A stretch of 34,502 nt of DNA from an uncultured Clostridia bacterium. GTDB lineage: Bacteria; Bacillota; Clostridia; Christensenellales; Aristaeellaceae. The stretch spans positions 1 to 34,502 of the forward strand of contig CAMNEH010000017.1 of NCBI GenBank assembly GCA_946536315.1, in the 5' to 3' direction. This document shows, piece after piece, positions 8,197-15,171 of this stretch. The notes beneath the pieces were generated by a model. It saw only the letters and a list, made by a program, of their open reading frames with translations. It was not told the DNA's origin and searched no databases. Position 1 is the first letter of the stretch; the number at the start of each line of letters is the position of its first letter. A program made the position numbers and the translations under genes.

Positions 8197-10016
8197 ACAC
8201 GGTCCTCCGGGGATTCGATCAGGTAGGTATTCAGGGCAAAGTCGACGGTCACGCTGGTGCCGTCAGCAAACACTGTGCGCTGCCGCGTCCTTTCCTTGTT
8301 CAGGAATTCGTGAAGGACCATTTTTTCGCGCGCTACGCGGCGCTGCAGTCCGCGGATGACCTGCCACTGGCGAATATTCTCGGCCAGCTCTTCGCCCTCG
8401 GCCGTTTCGCTCATGTAGCCCATGCCGCCGTTCAGCAGGCACTGCAGGAAGCCGGTGGTGCCGGACGGGATGCCCCAGCCGCCTGCCGGCATCATCCAGG
8501 GGATGATGACACAGTCGTGATACACCAGGTTGAACAGCGGGACGGGAATCGCAGCGCCCGCCCAATAGGGCGCCCAATGGCAGAAGACCTGGTCACCCAC
8601 CGCCCAGTCGTTGACCTCCTCAGAGGAAGGCACGACCTGGTGCGCCGTCAGATAATGAAAGCACTGCGCCCTGAACCGCAGGCACTCCGCCCGGGTCATC
8701 GGGTGGCGGGGGTTCGCGCATTCATCCGCCTCGTTGCAGGTGAACACGTCCAGATAGGTCCCTTCCAGGTGGATGCCGTGCGCGAACAGCTGATCAAAAT
8801 TGCGCTTGACATAGGCGGGCGCCAGCGAGGCACACAGGTAATTCTGCCGTCCGCCCGCCCAGATGGCGTGGCCGTAGATACTCCCGTCCGCGCTCTGCGC
8901 GGCATGGTCCGGGGTATAGGTCGGAGCGTCCAGATAATAGTCCCGGTACTGATCGTGCACGCCGAACATGAAGCCCAGCGCGCGCATGGTATCCGAGAGG
9001 GATTTCATGCCCTCCCAGCCGCCCATTTCCCAGCAGGGCGGCAGATAATCCGGGTGCTGGTTGTCGTATCCAGGCTGTCCCCAGCCGTCCTGGTGCAGGT
9101 AAAGCTGATCGACCCCGAGCGCCTTCAGCTGGCGGACACGCGCCTCCCAGTGGGAAAACGGCGTGACGTTGTCATTGTTTTCCGGATGCTCGCGATCATA
9201 ATACCTGGATTCCGGGACGACGTGCTTTTTGCCGGGCACGTGCATGACGCACGCGCCGATCAGCCGATCGACATTCGGATTCGCCGCCGCCTTTTCCCGG
9301 AGCGTGACCGGCTTGCCCTCCTCGTCGGCGATCGCCCTGTACAGGCGGCACAGCGCCACATAATCGCAGCCGGCCGGCAGAAAATAGAAGCTGACCGTGC
9401 GGGCGTAGCGCATTTTTCCGAGCGACGGGAGGTGCCGGGCATAGATGCGCGTCGGACCGCCCTCCGGGTGGCAGATCGCGTATTTGGTATCCCAAGGCGC
9501 GCGGACATACGCGAGATATCCCCCCGCCGGCGTGATCTCCCCCCACCAGGGCATGTACGCCGCTTCGGAACACATCTGCCCGTCGAAGGGGAGCTGATCG
9601 CCGACGCGCTGCGGCCAGTCCGAGGGCAGCAGCTGGCCCTGCATAGTGTTGAGCACCGCATACGCGCCGGCACCGTCAGCCACCAGCGGCGCGGGCCACC
9701 GCACCTCCCGGACCGTTCCCCTGCCATCCCGCAGCATGACAAAGGTGAGGTCGATCCTCCCGCCCGCGGGGTACGCGAGGGCGTCGATCTCGAATTCCAG
9801 GTCGCCGCGCCCGTCAAAGCCCTGAAACGTCGTTCTGAAGCCGCCGCCCAGTCCGTTTTCGAACGGTGCGCTGTGGATCTCACGCGCGGTATCGAAAAAA
9901 GCCTCACTGCCGTCCCCGTAGATGATGGAAGGACGGAAGGACGGATCAAAGCGCCATGCCTTGCCGCAGGCCTCTATGCCGCCATCCGGCAGCCATCGCG
10001 GCTGAGTATCTGCCAT
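8193..10016 (-). CDS. DUF5696-like putative glycoside hydrolase
   Basis: This 607-residue protein lacks a signal peptide, so it should act in the cytoplasm on imported sugar. An N-terminal beta-sandwich-like part (about 1-240) precedes a barrel-like part: QLYLHQDGWG near 305-312, GVHDQYRDYYLD near 352-363, LEGTYLDVF near 418-425 and VPSSEEVNDWA near 462-472. Asp423 and Glu466 or Glu467 lie where GH101-like and GH36-like barrels carry nucleophile and acid/base, making them candidates only. Resemblance to DUF5696 proteins found beside LplB/LplC permeases supports the call. The ATG at 10016 has GAGGGGG upstream; the longer frame to 10262 runs into the preceding gene and is rejected. The stop overlaps the DUF5107 start by 4 bases. 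Confidence 0.65.
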   Translation of the reverse strand: MADTQPRWLPDGGIEACGKAWRFDPSFRPSIIYGDGSEAFFDTAREIHSAPFENGLGGGFRTTFQGFDGRGDLEFEIDALAYPAGGRIDLTFVMLRDGRGTVREVRWPAPLVADGAGAYAVLNTMQGQLLPSDWPQRVGDQLPFDGQMCSEAAYMPWWGEITPAGGYLAYVRAPWDTKYAICHPEGGPTRIYARHLPSLGKMRYARTVSFYFLPAGCDYVALCRLYRAIADEEGKPVTLREKAAANPNVDRLIGACVMHVPGKKHVVPESRYYDREHPENNDNVTPFSHWEARVRQLKALGVDQLYLHQDGWGQPGYDNQHPDYLPPCWEMGGWEGMKSLSDTMRALGFMFGVHDQYRDYYLDAPTYTPDHAAQSADGSIYGHAIWAGGRQNYLCASLAPAYVKRNFDQLFAHGIHLEGTYLDVFTCNEADECANPRHPMTRAECLRFRAQCFHYLTAHQVVPSSEEVNDWAVGDQVFCHWAPYWAGAAIPVPLFNLVYHDCVIIPWMMPAGGWGIPSGTTGFLQCLLNGGMGYMSETAEGEELAENIRQWQVIRGLQRRVAREKMVLHEFLNKERTRQRTVFADGTSVTVDFALNTYLIESPEDRV

Positions 10017-10040
10017 CGAATCCCCCTCTTTCTTCAAGAA

Positions 10041-10073
10041 AGGGCCGCTTCCGGCAGCCCGGGAAGCGGCCCT
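10041..10073 (-). promoter_or_regulatory. Strong intercistronic hairpin between binding-protein gene and DUF5696 gene
   Basis: A perfect 12-bp stem (AGGGCCGCTTCC with GGAAGCGGCCCT) and a 9-base loop lie in the 73-base gap. Read on the minus strand it is followed by TTTCTT, a weak T-tract. It could be a partial terminator or a 3' stabiliser that keeps the solute-binding protein mRNA more abundant than the downstream genes, as is common in ABC-importer operons. Confidence 0.7.
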
Positions 10074-10089
10074 GGTGTCTCGCGGATGA

Positions 10090-11646
10090 TTACCAGCCGT
10101 ACTGCTCAGCGATCTCCGTAACCTTCTGGGTCGCGGGGCCATAATAGGCCTGCGCGCGGTTCTGCATCTCGTGGAACATGTTCTCCACAGAATCCGTGCC
10201 GGTAATGATGGCCCAGTATTCACTGGTGATGTTGAACGCGCTCGCGTCGGTGACCGCCACATCGTCGATCAGCATCGGGCCGACCTGCGGATAGACGGGA
10301 TTCTGGTTGCGGATGGCGCAGACGGCGGCGTTCAGGGCCTTGGTTTCGTCATTGTACTTGTCATAATACTCCACGGTGGGCAGCGCCTGCATCTCGAAGC
10401 CCCAGCTGGTCCAGTGGGTGGCAGTGATGCTGGGATACTTGGTGGACAGGTCAGAGGCCTTGCCGTTCTCGTCGCGGACGAGCTTCACACTGCCGTCGGC
10501 CTCCAGCGTGTAATCCACGTTTTCAAGGCCGAGGCGCATGTACTTGCCTTCGCCGAGCAGGTACTCATAGTACGCGAGGAAGCGGTCCATCTTCTCTTCG
10601 GTGATTTCGGGCGCGAACTGAACCGCGACCATGCAGGAGATGTAGGCCTCCATCCGGGGCTGATCGCCCTTGTTGTTGCCCAGCGCGCCGATCAGGCTGA
10701 CGCGGTCGAAGGGATTGCAGTCAGGATTGGCGGCGCCGTAGTAATCGACCAGCACCTGATGGATCCAGTCGGCGTCCGCGTTGCGCACGCAGATACCGAA
10801 GGTGTTGTTGGAGAATTTCTGCAGGCCCTGGCGCCAGGTCGTGGCGGCAAAGTCGGGGTCGAGCGAGCCGTCTTCATACATTTTGCGCAGCCACTGCAGC
10901 GGAACGATGTTGCTGTCGTCCAGCGCGCCATAGAACCATTCGCCGTTCTCAGTCTTGTTCCAGTAGCGGTTGGAAACGCCGGTGGAAGCAAAGAAGTAGC
11001 GCAGCGTGCCCAGGCCGTCGCCGGTCAGGCCGAAGGTATCGTCCACACCGTTCTGATCGGGATCGTTATAGGTGAAGGCGTGCGCGACCTCGTAGAGCTC
11101 TTCCCAGGTGCTGGGCATTTCCAGGCCCAGCGTCTCCAGCCAGTCCTTGCGGATGAACAGGCCCTTGCGCTCCGCCAGGTAAATGGTGGGATCGGCGGAG
11201 TCGGGCTTGGGCAGGAAGTAGTAGCCGTCGTACATGTCATGCACCAGCTGCGACACCGCGTCGTTCTCCAGCCGGGCCTTGACCAGCGGATACTTGTCAA
11301 TCAGCTTCTGCGGGATTTCAGCCACCAGTTCCTCGGGGATGAACTGTGTGATTTCCTGCGGATAGTAGAGGATGTCGGCGGTGAAAACCTCCGGCAGCTC
11401 GCCGTCGCCTGCGGCGGTGTTGGTCAGGGCAAAGTCGTTGTTGTAATAGTCCACCGCGCTGGGAATGAAGTTGATGCCAAAGTTGTCGCGGATATACGCG
11501 GCCATGGCGTCGTTGTCAGGATCCCAGCTGAAGATATCGTCGCTGTTGGCGGTGATATCCAGCACATCGCCGTCGTAGGCAAACGCGGTGGCGGTGAGCG
11601 CCAGGATCAGCGCTGCGGTCAGCGCAAGCAGTTTCCAGAGTTTCAT
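10090..11646 (-). CDS. Extracellular solute-binding protein of a sugar ABC importer (family 1, LplA-like)
   Basis: This 518-residue secreted protein should capture an oligosaccharide or glycan fragment and deliver it to the two adjacent permeases. Size, gene order and acidic, aromatic-rich sequence fit the large LplA-type binding proteins. The signal peptide (MKLWKLLALTAALILALTA) ends in AFA-YD, a signal peptidase I site. There is no lipobox Cys, so the protein is not predicted to be a lipoprotein, which is unusual for a Gram-positive importer. The start at 11646 has AAGGAGG about 8 bases upstream. The 3' gap contains a strong hairpin. Ligand identity cannot be read from sequence; the DUF5696, DUF5107 and Gfo/Idh neighbours point to a carbohydrate. 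Confidence 0.87.
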   Translation of the reverse strand: MKLWKLLALTAALILALTATAFAYDGDVLDITANSDDIFSWDPDNDAMAAYIRDNFGINFIPSAVDYYNNDFALTNTAAGDGELPEVFTADILYYPQEITQFIPEELVAEIPQKLIDKYPLVKARLENDAVSQLVHDMYDGYYFLPKPDSADPTIYLAERKGLFIRKDWLETLGLEMPSTWEELYEVAHAFTYNDPDQNGVDDTFGLTGDGLGTLRYFFASTGVSNRYWNKTENGEWFYGALDDSNIVPLQWLRKMYEDGSLDPDFAATTWRQGLQKFSNNTFGICVRNADADWIHQVLVDYYGAANPDCNPFDRVSLIGALGNNKGDQPRMEAYISCMVAVQFAPEITEEKMDRFLAYYEYLLGEGKYMRLGLENVDYTLEADGSVKLVRDENGKASDLSTKYPSITATHWTSWGFEMQALPTVEYYDKYNDETKALNAAVCAIRNQNPVYPQVGPMLIDDVAVTDASAFNITSEYWAIITGTDSVENMFHEMQNRAQAYYGPATQKVTEIAEQYGW

Positions 11647-11712
11647 TGGTCTTCCTCCTTGTTTGATTTATTGCAAGGCCGGCGGCTCGCCGCCCGGCCT
11701 ACAATATCGCCA

Positions 11713-12639
11713 TCAGCCTTTGACCGCGCCGATGGTCATGCCCTTTTCAAAGTACTTCTGGATGAAGGGGTAGATGATCACCATCGGCAGGGCGGTCGCT
11801 ACGGCGCAGGCCATTTTGAGGCCGGCCTCATTCAGGAAGATGCGGTTGCCCGCCGCGTCGCGCAGGCCCTCCAGGTTCTGCATGTCGGCGGGGCGCGACT
11901 CGTGCACCACAAAGTTGCGGACGATCAGCTGGAGGGGGTAAAGCTTTTCATCACGCATATACAGCATCGCGGCAAACCAGCTGTTCCACGTCCCGACCGC
12001 CACAAACATGGCAATGGTCGCCAGCGTGGGGATGGAGAGCGGATAGATGATGCGGAACAGAATGGTGAACTCGTTGGCGCCGTCGATGCGCGCGGATTCC
12101 TCCAGCGAGGCGGGCAGCTGCCGGAAAAAGGACCGCACCACGATAAAATTGAACACGCTGACAGAATTGGGCACGATCAGCGCCAGCAGGTTGTTGCTCC
12201 AGCCCAGGGTGCGGGTGATATTGTAATAGTTGGGGATCAGGCCGCCGGAAAAGAACATGGTGATCAGCAGGTAAATCATGAAAAACTTCTGCCCGCGCAG
12301 GTCCCCGCGGCAGAGCCCGTAGGCCAGCATGGAGGTGATCAGCGTGGAGAGCACCGTGGCGCTCACGGTAATCAGCAGCGTGACCCCGTACGAGCGGGGA
12401 ATCAGCGGCGTGGCGAACATATACTGGTAGGCCTCCAGCGTCGGCTGCTTCGGCCAGATGATGAACGGCTCGCGCATGTATTCGGCGTTGCTGGTCAGGG
12501 AGATCGCGACGATGTTAAAGAACGGGAAAATGATCAGCAGCACGATCAGCGCGAACAGCGTCACGTTGCAGGCGTTAAACAGCCGCTCCCCGAAGGAGCG
12601 CCGGATCCTGTTCTTTTCGGTGCGTCTCGTTTTTTCCAT
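11713..12639 (-). CDS. Carbohydrate ABC transporter permease (MalG/LplC-like)
   Basis: This 308-residue inner-membrane permease has about six transmembrane helices and the cytoplasmic EAA loop EESARIDGANEFTILFRIIY, which docks the ATPase. The C-terminus (YPFIQKYFEKGMTIGAVKG) is the typical ending of LplC-type permeases. Two in-frame ATG codons compete. AAGGAGG lies only 1 base before the one at 12645 but 7 bases before the one at 12639, so 12639 is chosen. It lies between the other permease gene and the binding-protein gene. No ATPase gene is in the operon, so a shared MsmX-like ATPase encoded elsewhere is likely. Confidence 0.92.
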   Translation of the reverse strand: MEKTRRTEKNRIRRSFGERLFNACNVTLFALIVLLIIFPFFNIVAISLTSNAEYMREPFIIWPKQPTLEAYQYMFATPLIPRSYGVTLLITVSATVLSTLITSMLAYGLCRGDLRGQKFFMIYLLITMFFSGGLIPNYYNITRTLGWSNNLLALIVPNSVSVFNFIVVRSFFRQLPASLEESARIDGANEFTILFRIIYPLSIPTLATIAMFVAVGTWNSWFAAMLYMRDEKLYPLQLIVRNFVVHESRPADMQNLEGLRDAAGNRIFLNEAGLKMACAVATALPMVIIYPFIQKYFEKGMTIGAVKG

Positions 12640-12671
12640 CTCCATCCCTCCTTTTCGGCCGCTATCGTTGC

Positions 12672-13847
12672 TCAGAAGAAGCCCTCGCCGGACATCCGCT
12701 TGACCACGAAGTTGGAGGTGAACAGCAGGATACAGTTGACGACCTGCTGGAACAGCCCGATGGCGGTGGACAGGTCATACTGGCCCTTTCCGACGCCCAT
12801 ATCGTACACGTAGGTATCGATGACCTGCGCCACGCCCGAAGAGGTGGCGGCGTTGCGCAGGTTCATGATCTGGTCAAAGTTCGCGCCCATCACGCTGCCG
12901 ACGTTCAGGATGAGCATGGTCGTGATGGAGAACGAGATGGAGGGCAGCGTGATGTGCAGGCACTGCTGGAGGCGGTTGGCGCCGTCCAGGTAGGCGGCCT
13001 CGTACATTTCCTGATCCACGCCAGAAATCGCCGCCATATAAATGATGGTCCCCCAGCCCGCCTCCTTCCAGATGCTGGTCAGGTACAGCATACCGTAAAA
13101 CTTGTTCGGGTCCGACAGGATATTGACCGTGCTGTAGCCGAGGGAAATCAGCATTTTGTTGACCAGGCCGCTGGTGATGGAGAACAGGGAATACATCAGC
13201 GAGTACATGATGACCCAGCTGATGAAATGCGGCAGGTACACCACCGTCTGCACCGTACGGCGGTAGGCGGGCCGCCTGAGCTCGTTCATCAGCAGGGCGA
13301 GCACGATCGGCACAGGGAAGGTAATCAGCAGCTGCGTAAAGCCGATGAACAGGGTATTGCCGATGACGTTGCCCGCGACCGGGGTATTAAAGAAGCGCTC
13401 GAACTGGAACATCCCCACCCACTGGGAAAAGATGATGCCGCTCTTGATCTTGTAATTCTTGAATGCCAGGATGATGCCGTACATCGGCATATAGCTGAAC
13501 ACGAACACGACGATCAGCCCCGGCAGGATGAGCAGATAGCGGTATTTGTCCTTGCGGATGTCACGCCAGATGGGCTGCGACCAGTACCTGAGGGCGGGCA
13601 GCCTGAAAAAGCCGACGAGCGTGACGATCAGCAACGCGCCGCCCGCGCCGGCCAGCATCGCGGGCATGACGCCATACCTGTTGAAATCCCAGTTCTTATT
13701 GCCGACGATGCCGGTGATCGCCAGATACCACACGCCGCCCCCGGCGATCATCAGCCCGGCCGCCGCCAGCAGCGCCTTGAACAGCGTATAGGCCGTGTTC
13801 TTCTCCGGCCGTGGGATTTTATTGGATTCTGAATGGGTGATCTGCAC
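12672..13847 (-). CDS. ABC sugar permease (LplB/MalF-like) with extra N-terminal membrane helices
   Basis: This is the first gene of the carbohydrate operon and encodes a permease of about 391 residues. The core from about residue 102 is a normal LplB-type permease (YLLILPGLIVVFVFSYMPMY) with EAA loop EMYEAAYLDGANRLQQCLHI near residues 281-300. LplB proteins are usually 290-320 residues; here about 80 additional N-terminal residues carry two extra hydrophobic segments (about 22-47 and 61-82). There is no ATG in the right place. The GTG at 13847 has GGGGAG about 11 bases upstream, while the GTG at 13886 has no ribosome-binding site, so 13847 is preferred with moderate confidence. The promoter at 13953-13981 drives it. 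Confidence 0.85.
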   Translation of the reverse strand: MQITHSESNKIPRPEKNTAYTLFKALLAAAGLMIAGGGVWYLAITGIVGNKNWDFNRYGVMPAMLAGAGGALLIVTLVGFFRLPALRYWSQPIWRDIRKDKYRYLLILPGLIVVFVFSYMPMYGIILAFKNYKIKSGIIFSQWVGMFQFERFFNTPVAGNVIGNTLFIGFTQLLITFPVPIVLALLMNELRRPAYRRTVQTVVYLPHFISWVIMYSLMYSLFSITSGLVNKMLISLGYSTVNILSDPNKFYGMLYLTSIWKEAGWGTIIYMAAISGVDQEMYEAAYLDGANRLQQCLHITLPSISFSITTMLILNVGSVMGANFDQIMNLRNAATSSGVAQVIDTYVYDMGVGKGQYDLSTAIGLFQQVVNCILLFTSNFVVKRMSGEGFF

Positions 13848-13928
13848 AGCCTGTTCACTCCCCGAAGCGGCGCAAAAGGAAATCACAACGCATCATTGTC
13901 CGCGCGCAGGGGAGAACCCCGGACAGCG

Positions 13929-13977
13929 CGAAACGGCAAACTGAATGACTATATTGTACATTCAATTTGCCGTTTCG
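13929..13977. repeat. 19-bp inverted repeat flanking the -10 box (probable operator)
   Basis: Arms 13929-13947 and 13959-13977 are complementary at 18 of 19 positions (CGAAACGGCAAACTGAATG against CATTCAATTTGCCGTTTCG), with an 11-base spacer. One arm fills the -35/-10 spacer of the operon promoter; the other covers about +1 to +19. Arm centres are 30 bp apart, close to three helical turns. A further partial copy (TGACGAAAA) overlaps the galM stop at 13989-13997. This geometry suits a repressor site better than a terminator, as no T-run follows on either strand. Confidence 0.75.
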
Positions 13978-13981
13978 TCAA
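13953..13981 (-). promoter_or_regulatory. Sigma-A promoter of the carbohydrate ABC operon
   Basis: On the minus strand, -35 TTGACG (13981-13976) and -10 TACAAT (13958-13953) are exactly 17 bases apart. Transcription should begin near 13946, leaving a leader of about 100 bases that includes a GGGG/CCCC mini-hairpin near 13910. The promoter is embedded in the inverted repeat at 13929-13977, so it is probably repressible. Confidence 0.8.
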
Positions 13982-13994
13982 TTGTCAGTTTTCG

Positions 13995-15041
13995 TCACTT
14001 GACTTCAAAGCGGTACTGCGTGACCGAGGAGAAGGTGTCCCCCGCTTTCAGCACGGTGCTGGGGAATTCAGGATGGTTGGGGCTGTCGGGATAATGCTGG
14101 GTCTCCAGGCAGAAGCCGGAATACGGCACGTACTGTACGCCGCCGCGGCCGGTATGGTGCAGTCCCTGGCCGGAATAGAACTGTACTCCGGGCTGATCGC
14201 TCAGCACGATCATCACGCGGCCGGATACCGGGTCCTCCGCGCGGGCCATTTCCCTCAGGCCGGTCCCCGGCACGCAATAGTTCACATCATAGCCGTTCGC
14301 CTGGTCGATGGGGTGGCAGCTTCCGCGCGCGGCGAGCCCGGCGCGGACCGTACCGCCTTCGCGCAGGTCAAGCGCTGTGCCCGCCACCGGCGCCAGCCGT
14401 CCGGAAGGAATCAGCGCGTCATCCGTCTCGGTCACGCAGTCGGCGTGGACCGTCACGACCTGGTCGAGGATATCGCCTTCTCCGCGGAGGTTAAAGTACG
14501 CGTGATTGGTCAGATTGACGATGGTGTCCTTGTCGCTTTGCGCCAGGTAACGGATGGTCAGCGTGTTGCTGTCGTCAAATGCCATGGTCACCTGCACGCG
14601 CATATTGCCGGGGAAGCCCTCCTCCCCGTCGTGGGAAACATAGGTGAACAGGACGGCGTCCTCTTTGTCGCCTTCCAGCGTTTCGGCCTTGAACCACCGG
14701 AACTGGAAATTCTGAACACCGCCGTGCAGGCAATTTTCGCCGTCGTTTTTAGGCACCTGATAGGTCACGCCGTTCAGGGTGAACTGCGCGTTGCCCAGGC
14801 GGTTGGCGAACCGGCCGATGGTGCCGCCCATGCTGCCGTGCGGCCGGGTATAGGCGTCCACCGAATCGAAGCCCAGGTTCACATCCGCGAGCTGCCCCGC
14901 GCTGTCCGGCACGCGAATACTGACGATGTGCGCGCCGTAATCGGTCACCGACACGGACGCGCCGGACGCGTTGGTCATCGTGAACAGGGATATCTCCCGG
15001 CCGTTTTCATCCTTGCCGAAGGGTTTGACACTGATGCTCAT
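13995..15041 (-). CDS. galM: Aldose 1-epimerase (galactose mutarotase)
   Basis: This 348-residue cytoplasmic enzyme interconverts alpha and beta anomers of hexoses such as galactose and glucose. Family features include the early NYGA-like patch (VTDYGAHIVSI), FANRLGNAQF for substrate contact, the catalytic His in NLTNHAYFNL and the catalytic Glu in GFCLETQHYPDSPNHP. Length is standard. The ATG at 15041 has AAGGAGG 8 bases upstream; the longer frame to 15110 would include the promoter and is rejected. It has its own promoter and lies upstream of, and codirectional with, the sugar-import operon, whose regulatory repeat begins at its stop codon. A shared sugar-use role is therefore likely. Confidence 0.95.
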   Translation of the reverse strand: MSISVKPFGKDENGREISLFTMTNASGASVSVTDYGAHIVSIRVPDSAGQLADVNLGFDSVDAYTRPHGSMGGTIGRFANRLGNAQFTLNGVTYQVPKNDGENCLHGGVQNFQFRWFKAETLEGDKEDAVLFTYVSHDGEEGFPGNMRVQVTMAFDDSNTLTIRYLAQSDKDTIVNLTNHAYFNLRGEGDILDQVVTVHADCVTETDDALIPSGRLAPVAGTALDLREGGTVRAGLAARGSCHPIDQANGYDVNYCVPGTGLREMARAEDPVSGRVMIVLSDQPGVQFYSGQGLHHTGRGGVQYVPYSGFCLETQHYPDSPNHPEFPSTVLKAGDTFSSVTQYRFEVK

Positions 15042-15075
15042 GCTGCATTCCTCCTTGCGGTCAATGTTTGTTCTC

Positions 15076-15104
15076 ATTTTACCAGATTTGTCGCAAAAGG
15101 ACAA
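15076..15104 (-). promoter_or_regulatory. Promoter for galM
   Basis: On the minus strand, -35 TTGTCC (15104-15099) and -10 TAAAAT (15081-15076) are 17 bases apart. It is back-to-back with the plus-strand promoter at 15113-15141, only 8 bases away, so polymerases at the two sites may compete. Confidence 0.65.
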
Positions 15105-15112
15105 GCGCATTC

Positions 15113-15141
15113 TTGCATTTTCAGAGGTTCGCCGGTATAAT
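15113..15141 (+). promoter_or_regulatory. Sigma-A promoter for the rph-rdgB operon
   Basis: TTGCAT (15113-15118) and TATAAT (15136-15141) are 17 bases apart. Transcription should begin near 15148, placing AAGGAGGA (15158-15165) and the ATG at 15172 in a short leader. Confidence 0.8.
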
Positions 15142-15171
15142 ACTACTCTATACCATCAAGGAGGACTGATT

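Noticed and set aside
10171-12813. An 880-codon plus-strand open frame
   Set aside because: It is the antisense of the solute-binding protein and permease genes, with His/Gln/Arg-rich low-complexity composition.
13929-13977. The inverted repeat read as a galM terminator
   Set aside because: No T-run follows it on the minus strand, and a well-formed promoter lies within it; an operator role fits better.
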